From contig DJVH01000013.1 of the NCBI GenBank assembly GCA_002440825.1, forward strand, positions 23,581 through 87,580: a stretch of DNA of 64,000 nucleotides, given 5' to 3'. The notes under the pieces are model-generated. The model worked only from the letters and a program-made list of their open reading frames with translations, ran no database searches and had not been told where the DNA came from. This DNA comes from Bacteriovoracaceae bacterium UBA6261. GTDB taxonomy: Bacteria > Bdellovibrionota > Bacteriovoracia > Bacteriovoracales > Bacteriovoracaceae. The position numbers were made by a program, and so were the translations under genes. Shown in pieces: positions 50,848 to 60,264 of this stretch. The first letter of the stretch is position 1, and the number at the start of each line of letters is the position of its first letter.

Positions 50848-52166
50848 TATTCGTAGCTTGGAAGACGCACAATGAAAGTCGTCATGTTGTTTTCACGGTT
50901 ATAGAGGAGCTCGCCTTCATGAACATGAACCAGCCCCTGGCTGATGGAAAGACCAAGCCCGGTTCCTTTTCCGAAAGTTTTGGTAGTGAAGAACGGTTCA
51001 AAAATTTTCTTTTCAATTTCTTTCGGTACACCGGCCCCCGAATCAGAGACAGCAATGTGAATCCAGTTTTTTTCCACATAAGCGCGAACGATTATTTTTT
51101 TCACCGGGGCATTTTCAAGAGCATCAATGGCATTGTTTAAAAGATTGAGAAGAACCTGTGAAATGAAAGACGGGTAACAGATCAGTTTTGCTTTTGGATC
51201 GATTTGAATTTCAAGATCAATACCGGAATTTTTAATTCTATCAATGGCCAGGGCAAGATTTCCTTCAACTAAATCTTTCACGGAGATGGAAACCATCTGA
51301 TCGCCGCGTCCTTCGCGGGCAAATGTACTAATCCCCTTCACAATCTGAGAAAGTCGAAGCAGCGTTGCCTCAACACTCTCAACAATCTGATCGCAGCGCT
51401 CAAGATCGAGCTGATCGCGCGAAAGCAGGTTTCTCATCTGGTGCAGTTTTCCCTGAATGGTGAACAACGGATTGTTGATATCGTGAGCAAGATTGGACGC
51501 CATCTGCCCCAGTGATTGAAACTTGGCACTTTCAATCAGAAGATCGCGCTGTTTCACAACTTCACGCTGCAATTCTTCTGAAAGATGGACAAACAAAAAG
51601 GCCATGCAATAAACAAAAACTAAAACCAGTGCAAGAAAAATAAAAAACACAGATGGAAAATTAGGATGAACGCTGATCGGTTTGAAAAACGAGCCAAACT
51701 TCCAGGCACCGATTATGAAAAATAAAAAAAGGTTGCAAACAGCAATGATAAAACTAAAACCAGTGTCGAAATAAAACGCCATCATCAAAAAAACCGGCAT
51801 TAACCAGATCAATCCAAAAAAACCCATTCCTTTTGGGGAAAAGGCCGTGAGATAAATCAACATGGTAATGACTGCGATCTGAAAAGTTGCGCCTATCTGA
51901 AGTCTTTTTTCAATATTGGCCTGAAGGTTTTTTAAAAAATAAAGGTGAGTAGAAAGAGTCAAAATACAAACCACGACGCCCCAGAAAACTAAATCGGATA
52001 AATCGAGAGCAATAACGGCGACAAGAAGGGCCAGGGAAGCAAGTAAACTGACAATATTTGTACCGACAATAGTTCTGGCACGATAGAGAAGCGGAGCTTC
52101 AACAGAAACACTTAATTGCGCAGGCAAAAATAAATCCAGCCAGCTCATTAATCTTTTGTAAATCAT
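50847..52166 (-). CDS. Membrane sensor histidine kinase
   Basis: 439 residues from ATG 52166, with GAGG seven bases upstream (a GTG at 52226 would add 20). About six hydrophobic segments fill residues 35-195, without a large sensor loop. Phosphoacceptor H228 lies in SNLAHDINNPLFTIQGKLH; the ATPase domain has LLNNAIDAL, VSDSGAGVP and GTGLGLSISQGLV. Family: PleC/NtrB-like, soluble-signal type unknown. It is translationally coupled to the BtuF-like protein that follows (shared base), so both may respond to the same ligand. No response regulator lies adjacent. Confidence 0.88.
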   Translation of the reverse strand: MIYKRLMSWLDLFLPAQLSVSVEAPLLYRARTIVGTNIVSLLASLALLVAVIALDLSDLVFWGVVVCILTLSTHLYFLKNLQANIEKRLQIGATFQIAVITMLIYLTAFSPKGMGFFGLIWLMPVFLMMAFYFDTGFSFIIAVCNLFLFFIIGAWKFGSFFKPISVHPNFPSVFFIFLALVLVFVYCMAFLFVHLSEELQREVVKQRDLLIESAKFQSLGQMASNLAHDINNPLFTIQGKLHQMRNLLSRDQLDLERCDQIVESVEATLLRLSQIVKGISTFAREGRGDQMVSISVKDLVEGNLALAIDRIKNSGIDLEIQIDPKAKLICYPSFISQVLLNLLNNAIDALENAPVKKIIVRAYVEKNWIHIAVSDSGAGVPKEIEKKIFEPFFTTKTFGKGTGLGLSISQGLVHVHEGELLYNRENNMTTFIVRLPSYE

Positions 52167-52226
52167 TCGTCCTCTCTTACCCACTAGTATCAAGGACAAC
52201 GGTGTTTTTGTAAATGCTCTGGACAC

Positions 52227-52255
52227 TTGTTTTTATAGGTTTTGGAGCAGATAAT
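52227..52255 (+). promoter_or_regulatory. sigma-70 type promoter for the DsbD/ScsB gene
   Basis: -35 TTGTTT (52227-52232), a 17-base spacer and -10 GATAAT (52250-52255). Transcription would start near 52262, upstream of the ATG at 52289 and downstream of the longer in-frame start at 52214, which supports 52289 as the real start. Confidence 0.55.
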
Positions 52256-52288
52256 AGAGGCTCGTTTAACAGTGCTTCGGAGGCCTTA

Positions 52289-54502
52289 ATGCCATCTCTT
52301 TTGAAATCATTTTTCGTTTTTTTTACGCTGGCTTTCACGTTTTCAAATGCCCGCGCTGATGAAGCTATTCCACCCTTTCCGGTAAAGCTGGCAGTACAAA
52401 CTTACAGCGCTAACAATAAGAATTTCCTGGCAATCAGCTTCGAAAACCATCCTGAATGGCACACGTATTGGAAGAATCCAGGCGATGCCGGACTCGCTAT
52501 CAAAAATCAATTTAGTATCAAGAAAAAAGAAATTAAGCTCACTGAAGAAGAGTGGCCGGCACCAAAACGTTTCATCGAAAACGGGACTCAATGGGCCTAT
52601 GGATACAGCGGTTCTTACACACTTTTTTATCAGCTCGATAAAACTGATCTCAATAAATTGAGCGGAAAAGAGATTGCGCTGACTTCTTCATGGCTTGTCT
52701 GCAAGCACGTCTGTATTCCGGGACAAAAAGAAGTTCTGTTTAAAATTGCCGGTGGAAAAATCAGTTCAACAACAGAAGGACTCCTTGCTCCTCTTTCAGA
52801 TCTTGAACTCAGTACTCGTTTGATGAATCTTCCGCAAACGATCGCGCTTCCCGATTATCTCGATTTTAAATTGTCTAAAGGAACTAAGGACAAATCACTC
52901 GTTCTTACATATGAAGTAAAAAACAATACCGATGTTGGTTTTTTAAAAGATGCCAATCTTCTCTATTCATTTCCTTCAGCGCCTTTTGATTTCGGACACG
53001 AGAATCTGACTGTCAAAGAAAAAAGCTTATTGGGAATTGTCGAGATCAATTGGGATGGAGAATACTCAACACCACCGGAAGACCTTCCGGCCAATGGTAA
53101 ATTTGCCAAGCCCCACACGATTAAATTTCTTTTCAATGATCCTATTCAACGAAAAGTTTTTGTTGTTGAAAAAAAATTTTCGGGATTTGATCTTGCGCCG
53201 GCGACGACTTCAGCTCCTCCTGCAGGAACAACTTCAGATGTTCAGGTGAAAGCTGAAGACATGCCAAAGGCGACAACAGTCTCTGGTGCTTCTTCCAATT
53301 CTCTCGTGTATTACCTCGCCCTGGCCTTTGTCGGCGGTCTTATTCTGAACATCATGCCTTGTGTTCTGCCTGTAATTTCCATCAAACTTTTTGGTCTTGT
53401 GAAATACAGAAGTGAATCGCGCTCAGTCATCATCCGACACAATTTTTTTTACACCCTGGGGATTCTTACGACCTTTGTGATTCTTGGCTTTATTGTCCTT
53501 GGCCTGAAATCCATCGGCACAACAGTCGGCTGGGGTTTTCAACTGCAGTCACCAAATTTTATCGCGATCATGATCGTGGCCTTGTTTATTTTTTCTTTAA
53601 ATCTTTTCGGCATGTTTGAATTTGTCACTCCCGGCGGAAGACATTTGGGAAACATCCAGACCCAGGAAGGGTTTGCTGGTGATTTTCTAAGCGGAGTTCT
53701 TGCCACAATTCTTTCAACTCCGTGTAGCGCGCCTTTTTTAGGTACAGCTTTGACTTTTGCTTTTACATCTTCAAACGCAACTATCTTTCTTATTTTTTTA
53801 ATGATTGGTCTGGGCCTCGCCTTCCCTTTTATTCTCACTGGATTTTTTCCTGAAATGGTTTCTTTCCTTCCGAAGCCTGGGAAATGGATGAACAATGTAA
53901 AAAAATTTTTAGGCCTGACTCTCATTCTCACCATGATCTGGTTGTTTGATGTTTACAACGCTTTAGTAGATGGATCATCGCAATTGATGAAACTCGGAAC
54001 CGTTCTCGCTCTGATCTTTTTTGCCATTGCCGTCCGGAAAAAAGGAAAATGGATTAGCGGTGTGACTGTTCTTTGCGCTCTGTTTGTCGCTGTTAATCTT
54101 TCAACGTCGACAATTGTCGCCAGCAAGGAAGAACAAACTCCTCTCATCCGCGATAAAAAGGCCAAAGGCTTAAATTGGGAGCCTTGGTCCGTTGAAAGAA
54201 TGAACGAGCACAAAGCGAATCGTCAGCAAGTGTTTATCGATTTCACAGCGAAGTGGTGTTTCACTTGTAAGGTCAATGAACGTCTGGTTCTGGATACTGA
54301 AGAATTCAAAAAATTCGTCACTGAAAACAATCTAAAACTTCTCATTGCTGACTGGACGAAACGCGATGAAGTGATCGGAAGCTTTTTAAAAGAAAATGGT
54401 CTCGTGGGCGTGCCCGCTTATTTTATTCAAAAAGAAGATGGAACTCTCGTCAGCCTGGGAGAAACGATCAGCATTGATCGAATCAAAGTTCACTTAAAAT
54501 AA
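52289..54502 (+). CDS. Protein-disulfide reductase, DsbD/ScsB family
   Basis: 737 residues from ATG 52289 (SD GGAGG); a frame to 52214 exists but is upstream of the promoter. It moves reducing power from the cytoplasmic thioredoxin pool to periplasmic thiols. N-terminal signal peptide (about 1-22, ending NARA), then a DsbD-alpha-like domain with the C-x3-C of LVCKHVCIPG, as in ScsB. The membrane beta domain of eight helices carries NIMPCVLPV and LSTPCSAPF, its two redox cysteines. The C-terminal gamma domain is thioredoxin-like with WCFTC in FIDFTAKWCFTCKVNE. A likely partner is the DsbA-like lipoprotein at 16 kb. Confidence 0.93.
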   Translation: MPSLLKSFFVFFTLAFTFSNARADEAIPPFPVKLAVQTYSANNKNFLAISFENHPEWHTYWKNPGDAGLAIKNQFSIKKKEIKLTEEEWPAPKRFIENGTQWAYGYSGSYTLFYQLDKTDLNKLSGKEIALTSSWLVCKHVCIPGQKEVLFKIAGGKISSTTEGLLAPLSDLELSTRLMNLPQTIALPDYLDFKLSKGTKDKSLVLTYEVKNNTDVGFLKDANLLYSFPSAPFDFGHENLTVKEKSLLGIVEINWDGEYSTPPEDLPANGKFAKPHTIKFLFNDPIQRKVFVVEKKFSGFDLAPATTSAPPAGTTSDVQVKAEDMPKATTVSGASSNSLVYYLALAFVGGLILNIMPCVLPVISIKLFGLVKYRSESRSVIIRHNFFYTLGILTTFVILGFIVLGLKSIGTTVGWGFQLQSPNFIAIMIVALFIFSLNLFGMFEFVTPGGRHLGNIQTQEGFAGDFLSGVLATILSTPCSAPFLGTALTFAFTSSNATIFLIFLMIGLGLAFPFILTGFFPEMVSFLPKPGKWMNNVKKFLGLTLILTMIWLFDVYNALVDGSSQLMKLGTVLALIFFAIAVRKKGKWISGVTVLCALFVAVNLSTSTIVASKEEQTPLIRDKKAKGLNWEPWSVERMNEHKANRQQVFIDFTAKWCFTCKVNERLVLDTEEFKKFVTENNLKLLIADWTKRDEVIGSFLKENGLVGVPAYFIQKEDGTLVSLGETISIDRIKVHLK

Positions 54503-54585
54503 TCGATCAAAATATTTTACTGCAGTCCTTGGGCCTCACTATTGCTTCGTTTTAGACTAGAGCGAACAAATCAAGGGAGGCTTTC

Positions 54586-55086
54586 GTGTTAAATCAATCA
54601 GACTTTTCAAGCAGAATCGGAGTTCGCGCAGTTGGCGCAGGTATTCTCGTTTCATTTACTGTGATGGTTCTTATGTTGTCACTCATTGCCGCCCTTGGAC
54701 TCTTCAATTTTTATCTTGATGAAATGGCGATGGCCGGTCCTTCATTCTGGATGGCCATCGCAGCAGCGTGGGCCCTCTCTATGCTTTCCGGGGGATTTGT
54801 TGCTGGTCTTGCCTGCAGGCCGCAAACTAAAACAGAAGGGATTTTAAATGCCGTCTGCGCCAATTGCGGATTCTATCTTTTGTTCGGAGTTGTTGCTCTT
54901 TTCCTCACACCAAGAGTCATTGTGTCCTTGTTCACCATGGCCACTCCGCAGCTTTTCCTCCGGGGATTTCTGGTTGATCTCATTTGTTTTATTATTGGTG
55001 CCTACGGCGGCATTATGGCAGTGAATTTTGAGAAACACGCCATCCATCCGTTCCATAATAAAAAGCGACATTTTGTTGCAACCTGA
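54586..55086 (+). CDS. Small integral membrane protein of unknown function
   Basis: 166 residues with four hydrophobic segments: 17-40, 50-72, 85-107 and 121-146. The start is GTG with the SD GGGAGG. The last charged stretch NFEKHAIHPFHNKKRH probably lies in the cytoplasm. No motif or family recognised. It sits alone after the DsbD gene (83 bases) and converges on gpsA (35 bases). Confidence 0.65.
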   Translation: MLNQSDFSSRIGVRAVGAGILVSFTVMVLMLSLIAALGLFNFYLDEMAMAGPSFWMAIAAAWALSMLSGGFVAGLACRPQTKTEGILNAVCANCGFYLLFGVVALFLTPRVIVSLFTMATPQLFLRGFLVDLICFIIGAYGGIMAVNFEKHAIHPFHNKKRHFVAT

Positions 55087-55121
55087 GGTCGCTACCTGAA
55101 ATGAGATAAATTAATTAAAGA

Positions 55122-56162
55122 TCAGCTTTCAAACTTCGAAGGAGAACGCATGATTTTCGTGATGACCTCCTTCGGAGGATGATTCTCATAGAGAACATCA
55201 TAAACGCCGTTAAAAATCTGAGCACGGATTTCGTAGCGTTCACTGATAAAATGCGCGGCCTTTGCGGTTTTATATCCTTCGACAACCGTTCGTTGCGATT
55301 TAATAATTTCTTCGGCCTTTCGTCCTTTGGCGAGCTCCAGCCCGAAAGTTTTATTTCTCGACAGATCTCCCGTCGTTGTCAGAATCAGATCTCCCATTCC
55401 TGAAAGACCATAAAAAGTTTCAGGACGGGCGTTATAGACAGTTCCGAAGCGAAGCATTTCGGCAATCCCGCGCGTGATCATGGCCGCTCTGGTGTTGTGG
55501 TTGTACCCCAGACCTTCGATAACACCGCCGGCAATGGCCAGAATGTTTTTTAAAGCACCACCGAGAAGCACACCTTTGACGTCATAGCTTGCCAGGGCCT
55601 TAAAGTATGGAGTGTTGACCATGTCGATAACGTTCTCAAGAACTTTTTTGGATCGACCTGCAATCGTGACCAGCGTGATCTGTTCCTGCATAATTTCGTG
55701 GGCAAAAGATGGCCCTGATAGAAAGCAAAACAAATCTTTAAAGTGCGGATAGTTGTCATAGAAAAGATCATCGGATAATTCCAGCGTTTCAGGATCAATC
55801 CCTTTTGAAAGAGATAGAAGCGGCACACCTCTGACGAAATAGCCGAGAAAGCGATCGAAATTTTCTTTGAAATATTCTGCAATACCATTGGTAGGAAGAG
55901 CAGAAACAATCAGCTCTATATCACTCGTGCTATGAGCATCGACTTCATCCCAGGAAAGAGCGGCATCGATATTGGATGCTATCTTGAGTCCCGGAAGATA
56001 AACTGAATTCTCACCTTTTTTTATGGCGAGATAAACATCTTCAGAGCGTACTTTAAGAATCACCTTCTCAAAATTCGTCGCAAGAACCTGGGCTATCGCT
56101 GTTCCGAAAGCTCCGGCACCAATAACAAGGGCCAATTTTCTTTTCTTGGTTGTAGTTGTCAT
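55122..56162 (-). CDS. gpsA: Glycerol-3-phosphate dehydrogenase [NAD(P)+]
   Basis: 346 residues. It makes glycerol-3-phosphate, the backbone of phospholipids. The dinucleotide-binding GAGAFGTAIAQVLA is at the start; LSGPSFAHEI, GALKNILAIAGGVIEGL with the catalytic Lys and SGMGDLILTTTG are the family signatures. Slightly longer at the N-terminus than E. coli GpsA (339). Last gene of the kds operon; its start overlaps the DUF493 stop by four bases. Confidence 0.95.
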   Translation of the reverse strand: MTTTTKKRKLALVIGAGAFGTAIAQVLATNFEKVILKVRSEDVYLAIKKGENSVYLPGLKIASNIDAALSWDEVDAHSTSDIELIVSALPTNGIAEYFKENFDRFLGYFVRGVPLLSLSKGIDPETLELSDDLFYDNYPHFKDLFCFLSGPSFAHEIMQEQITLVTIAGRSKKVLENVIDMVNTPYFKALASYDVKGVLLGGALKNILAIAGGVIEGLGYNHNTRAAMITRGIAEMLRFGTVYNARPETFYGLSGMGDLILTTTGDLSRNKTFGLELAKGRKAEEIIKSQRTVVEGYKTAKAAHFISERYEIRAQIFNGVYDVLYENHPPKEVITKIMRSPSKFES

Positions 56163-56443
56163 AGGGAGATAATTCCTTTTATCACCGAAACGCGTTTATA
56201 AACTAAAATGATCTCATCACTTGTCTGAAAAACTTTTTTGGCAGACACACTGATATATTTTCCGCCGCTGGAAGCGCGCTCATCAATATCCATTCCCTGG
56301 AGAATAAAAAGCAGTTCGTGAACGCTGCCAACCGGTACGATGAATTTAAACAGATACTCCGTCGGGAATTCGACTGTTTCATCCATAACCATTTTCAGCT
56401 TCCACATTCTTTCGCCCAAGGCCTGATCTGGTGTTTTACTCAT
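56159..56443 (-). CDS. DUF493 (YbeD-like) small protein
   Basis: 94 residues. The phrase FPTEYLFKFIVPVGSV, then DERASSGGKYISVSAKKVF and ILVYKRVSVIKGIISL match the DUF493 family (E. coli YbeD), a ferredoxin-fold domain thought to be a small-molecule or protein regulator; its molecular function is not established. In E. coli it lies beside lipoyl genes, here it is sandwiched between gpsA and kdsC. It follows kdsC with no gap. Confidence 0.85.
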   Translation of the reverse strand: MSKTPDQALGERMWKLKMVMDETVEFPTEYLFKFIVPVGSVHELLFILQGMDIDERASSGGKYISVSAKKVFQTSDEIILVYKRVSVIKGIISL

Positions 56444-57004
56444 TTAAAACTCCAGAACCTTCACAGGCAAATTCTGAGCGTAGCGAAGAATGTCCATTAC
56501 TTCGCGCGCGCAGGCATCTCCTGCTTCCCGGTGAGTGATATAGTCACAGATTTCCTGAATTTCATAACTCGCATTGGGAACCGTCGCTGAAAAGCCCACT
56601 CTTTTTAAAAGCGGAACATCGATAAACTCATCGCCCATAAAAAGAATTTCTTCGTCTTTAAAGCCCATTGCAAGGACTTCTTTATAAGCTTCGCGCTTAT
56701 CTTCGTTGCCGAGAAAAACAAAATCGAGTTTCAGTGTTTCGACAAAACGCTTGCGAAGACCTTTGCTGTCTCCGCCGGAAATAATGCCGACTTTAATACC
56801 TGCTTCTCTTAAAATTTTAAAACCGTAACCATCGTGGATATGGCAAGTCCGGTTGAAACCGATTTCTTCGCCCCACCAGGCAATTCCTCCATTGGTGAGA
56901 ACGCCATCGATATCAAAAATGCATACCTTGATTTTAGAAAGCTTGTCTTTAAATTGCTCAGCTGTTTCCTTCAGTCTGACTTTTTCGTACATTGGCTTTG
57001 CCAT
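56444..57004 (-). CDS. kdsC: 3-deoxy-D-manno-octulosonate 8-phosphate phosphatase
   Basis: 186 residues, HAD superfamily C0-type tetramer. It removes the phosphate from Kdo-8-phosphate. The nucleophile/acid pair is in CIFDIDGVLTNG, motif II is GIISGGDS and motif IV is FMGDEFIDVPLL. The order kdsA-kdsC and the matching end of the KdsA stop with the KdsC start (sharing a base) fit the pathway. The N-terminal residues YEKVRLKETAEQF are a small extension. Confidence 0.9.
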   Translation of the reverse strand: MAKPMYEKVRLKETAEQFKDKLSKIKVCIFDIDGVLTNGGIAWWGEEIGFNRTCHIHDGYGFKILREAGIKVGIISGGDSKGLRKRFVETLKLDFVFLGNEDKREAYKEVLAMGFKDEEILFMGDEFIDVPLLKRVGFSATVPNASYEIQEICDYITHREAGDACAREVMDILRYAQNLPVKVLEF

Positions 57005-57804
57005 TACACTACCTCGTAAATTTTCAGCAGTTGCTCGACAATGCCTTTGATGGAATCAAGCGGAAGACTTGTCGAAGCATCAGAAAGAGCTTTGTCCGGA
57101 TTTGGATGGCATTCCATAAAGACGCCGTCTGCGCCTGCAGCGACAGCTGCTTTGGCAAGCACAAAAATCTGTTCGCGCTTCCCGCCCGTTGCTGTTCCAA
57201 GACCACCTGGTCTTTGTACGCAATGAGTGGCATCGTGAACAGCTTTCACACCGAAGCTTTTCATGATCTGGAACGAGGCCATATCAACGACGAGATTATT
57301 GTAACCAAAACTCGAACCTCTTTCAGTCAGCATGATCTGGGACTTCGGAAGAAAAGTGGTCGCTTTATCAACGATGTTTTTTGTTTCTTCAGGAGAAAGA
57401 AATTGTCCTTTCTTCACTTTTAAAATGCGTCCGTATTTCGCACACGCTTCAGCACCGGCCGCAATCATGTCCGTCTGACGGCAAAGAAAGGCAGGGACCT
57501 GAAGAACGTCGACGACAGTCGCAAGCTTCATGGCCTGTCCTGCTTCGTGGAAATCAGTCAGGACCGGAAGACCAAACGTTTCTTTCACTTTAGAAAGAAT
57601 GCGCATGCCTTCATCAATGCCCGGACCGCGGTAGGAATTAATGGACGTGCGGTTCGCTTTATCAAAACTTCCCTTGTAAGTCAGAGTGATTCTGTCTTTG
57701 AACGGCTCGAGATCCTTGACGAGTTTTTCAGCAATAGTCAGGGCCAGCTGTTCACTTTCCAGAACGCATGAGCCGATATAAAAATCTAATTTTGGTTTTG
57801 TCAT
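57004..57804 (-). CDS. kdsA: 3-deoxy-8-phosphooctulonate synthase
   Basis: 266 residues. It condenses PEP with arabinose-5-phosphate to Kdo-8-phosphate for LPS core. Family features: IGSCVLESEQLALTIAE near the start, TYKGSFDKANRTSINSYRG, the PEP-binding region LTDFHE, and VHDATHCVQRPGG. It fits between kdsC and pyrG in the kds operon. Seeing Kdo genes shows the cell makes classical LPS. Confidence 0.95.
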   Translation of the reverse strand: MTKPKLDFYIGSCVLESEQLALTIAEKLVKDLEPFKDRITLTYKGSFDKANRTSINSYRGPGIDEGMRILSKVKETFGLPVLTDFHEAGQAMKLATVVDVLQVPAFLCRQTDMIAAGAEACAKYGRILKVKKGQFLSPEETKNIVDKATTFLPKSQIMLTERGSSFGYNNLVVDMASFQIMKSFGVKAVHDATHCVQRPGGLGTATGGKREQIFVLAKAAVAAGADGVFMECHPNPDKALSDASTSLPLDSIKGIVEQLLKIYEVV

Positions 57805-57814
57805 CAGGTTATCC

Positions 57815-59437
57815 TTATCTGTTTTTATCCGACTCTTCTATAAACGCCTTGAAGAGAGGATGAGGTGAAAACGGTTTCGACTTAAACTCCGGATGGTACT
57901 GGCAGGCAATGAAGAACGGATGATCGTTTAATTCAATGACTTCAACCAGATTTAATTCTTTGTTAAAACCTGAAACTTTAAGTCCCGCTTTGGTTAATTT
58001 ATCAAGATACATATTGTTCACTTCAAGACGATGGCGGTGTCGTTCCTGAATTGTTTCTGCACCGTAAACTTTTCTGGCAAGAGAGCCTTCTGCCAGAGCA
58101 CAATCATAAGAACCCAGGCGCATGTTTCCGCCTTTGGCCCCGGTCGCCGACTGTCCTTCCATATAGTGAATCAAATGGGCCCCGCCTTTTTCAAATTCTT
58201 CCGACGTTGCTTCTGTGATGCCTGCTACATGACGGGCAAATTCAATGACCGAAAGCTGAAGCCCCAGACAAATTCCGAAGAACGGAATTTTATTCTGACG
58301 GGCATATTCGATGGCCTTAATTTTCCCTTCTGTTCCTCTTGAGCCGAATCCCCCCGGCACAAGAATTCCCTGTACGCCGTTGAAAATCTCTTTAGGGTCT
58401 GCGCCTTTTTCCAGTTGTTCAGAATCGATATAGATCGGTCTGAATTTTAATTGATTGGCGATCGCCCCGTGGTTCAGAGCTTCATCCAGCGATTTATAAG
58501 ATTCAATCAGGTCAGTGTATTTTCCAACGATACCTATTTTCACTTCGCGCAGAGGATGAGTGAAGTTATAGACAACTTTTTCCAGATCGTTGATACGTGG
58601 TTCCGGAACCCAGATGCCCAGGTGTTCAGCGATCCGTTCATCCAGATTCTGCTTATGAAATTCTAGAGGCACTTTATAAATCGTATCCTGATCAATCGAC
58701 TGGAAGACATTTTTTCTGCTGACATTGCAGAAACGTGAAATTTTCTCCAGCGTGTCTTCATCCACTTCTCTATCCGATCTGCAAATGATGATTTGCGGAG
58801 AAAGCCCCTGACTCATAAGTTCTTTCACAGAGTGCTGAGCAGGTTTCGATTTCAATTCTCCGGCCGCGGCGATGTATGGAAGAAGAACGAGGTGAATAAA
58901 GAGAACATTGCTTGCCCCTTCATCCAGTGCCAGCTGTCTGATGGATTCAATAAATGGCAGTGATTCAATATCGCCGACTGTTCCGCCGATTTCTCCAATA
59001 AGTAAATCAGCGTTCTCGCTCGCTCTATGAATTCTTCTTTTAATTTCATTGGTAATATGAGGAACGACCTGAACTGTTTTTCCCAGGTAAATTCCCGCAC
59101 GTTCATTCTCGATGACTTTTAAATAAACCTGACCTGTCGTGAAATTGCTTTCGCGTTTTAATGTTAGAGACGTAAACCGCTCATAGTGACCAAGATCGAG
59201 ATCTGTTTCCGCCCCATCGTCTGTGACAAACACTTCTCCGTGCTGAGTCGGACTCATGGTTCCCGGATCGACGTTGATGTACGGATCCATTTTTAACATC
59301 GCAACTTTTATACCTCTTCTTTCAAGCAGGCTTGCGATACTTGCAGCGGCAAGGCCTTTTCCAAGCGAACTTGCTACACCGCCTGTGATAAAAATAAATT
59401 TCTTCGGCTTCTTGGACGTTTCATTATGATTTGCCAT
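57815..59437 (-). CDS. pyrG: CTP synthase
   Basis: 540 residues, full length. It aminates UTP to CTP with glutamine. N-terminal synthase FIFITGGVASSLGKGLAAA and DPYINVDPGTMSPTQHGEV; C-terminal glutaminase with FGICLGLQ (nucleophilic Cys) and CQYHPEFKS. It is placed inside the Kdo operon, upstream of kdsA and overlapping kdsB by 14 bases, so CTP, the cosubstrate of KdsB, is made with the rest of the pathway. Confidence 0.96.
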   Translation of the reverse strand: MANHNETSKKPKKFIFITGGVASSLGKGLAAASIASLLERRGIKVAMLKMDPYINVDPGTMSPTQHGEVFVTDDGAETDLDLGHYERFTSLTLKRESNFTTGQVYLKVIENERAGIYLGKTVQVVPHITNEIKRRIHRASENADLLIGEIGGTVGDIESLPFIESIRQLALDEGASNVLFIHLVLLPYIAAAGELKSKPAQHSVKELMSQGLSPQIIICRSDREVDEDTLEKISRFCNVSRKNVFQSIDQDTIYKVPLEFHKQNLDERIAEHLGIWVPEPRINDLEKVVYNFTHPLREVKIGIVGKYTDLIESYKSLDEALNHGAIANQLKFRPIYIDSEQLEKGADPKEIFNGVQGILVPGGFGSRGTEGKIKAIEYARQNKIPFFGICLGLQLSVIEFARHVAGITEATSEEFEKGGAHLIHYMEGQSATGAKGGNMRLGSYDCALAEGSLARKVYGAETIQERHRHRLEVNNMYLDKLTKAGLKVSGFNKELNLVEVIELNDHPFFIACQYHPEFKSKPFSPHPLFKAFIEESDKNR

Positions 59438-60212
59438 TTAATACCTCTTCTACTCTTTTTATATCGTGGGGAACGTCGACGCCGATAACAACGGATTCAG
59501 TTTCTCTTGCACCGATTGATAAACCGATTTCAAGAGCGCGAAGCTGCTCCAGTTTCTCTTTGTTTTCCAGACGCGTTTCTTTGTGAGTGGCAAAGGCCAG
59601 GAGCGCCTTTGGTCTGTAGGAATAAACACCGATGTGCAGGAACCAATAATCACCTGCGGGATCCGGTGTAGTGTCCCGTTTGTAGGGAATGGAAGCACGG
59701 GAAAAATAAAAGGCCCGCCCCGTTTCTTCACTCATGGCCACTTTGACTTTGTTAGGATCGAGAAAATCGCTTTCAAGACCCCATTGTTTTTTCACAAGCG
59801 TGGTGATGTCAAACGGACTCTCCAGATGAAACTGTGCCAGCCTCACCAGATCATCTGACTCAAGAAGAGGTTCATCTCCTTGAACGTTGATGACGAGATC
59901 AAAATTTTTATGTTGAAAAAATCTTTGATAAGCAAGTTCAATTCTCAATGTTCCGCTTATGACATCGTCATCAACCCGAACAACATTGGGTGAAAAAGTT
60001 TTGACGTGATCTTCGACTTTCTGATCATCCGTGACGACATACGCTTCAAATTCGTAACCGACAGCATGGGCCTGCGAACAATTCGTCAGAACTCTCTGGA
60101 TCATAGAAAGTCCGAGGATAGTGGCCAGTGGTTTTCCAGGAAAACGTGTAGAAGCAAAACGAGCGGGAATTAAAATGAGGACTCTTTTTTTGCTCACTTT
60201 AAAGGTCTCCAT
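59424..60212 (-). CDS. kdsB: 3-deoxy-manno-octulosonate cytidylyltransferase
   Basis: 262 residues. It activates Kdo to CMP-Kdo with CTP. The nucleotide motif ILIPARFASTRFPGKPL is at the start, then VINVQGDEPLLE and SRASIPYKRD. Slightly longer than the E. coli enzyme (248) by a short C-terminal piece. First gene of kdsB-pyrG-kdsA-kdsC-DUF493-gpsA; divergent from a small secreted protein gene 52 bases away. Confidence 0.95.
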   Translation of the reverse strand: METFKVSKKRVLILIPARFASTRFPGKPLATILGLSMIQRVLTNCSQAHAVGYEFEAYVVTDDQKVEDHVKTFSPNVVRVDDDVISGTLRIELAYQRFFQHKNFDLVINVQGDEPLLESDDLVRLAQFHLESPFDITTLVKKQWGLESDFLDPNKVKVAMSEETGRAFYFSRASIPYKRDTTPDPAGDYWFLHIGVYSYRPKALLAFATHKETRLENKEKLEQLRALEIGLSIGARETESVVIGVDVPHDIKRVEEVLNGKS

Positions 60213-60264
60213 AAAGGTGATAAAATCAATGGTACAATTAATCTTGTTATTATAGAGGAGACAG

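Noticed and set aside
52214..52288. N-terminal extension of the DsbD/ScsB gene
   Set aside because: It would begin upstream of the predicted promoter and would bury the signal peptide; ATG 52289 has the strong SD GGAGG.
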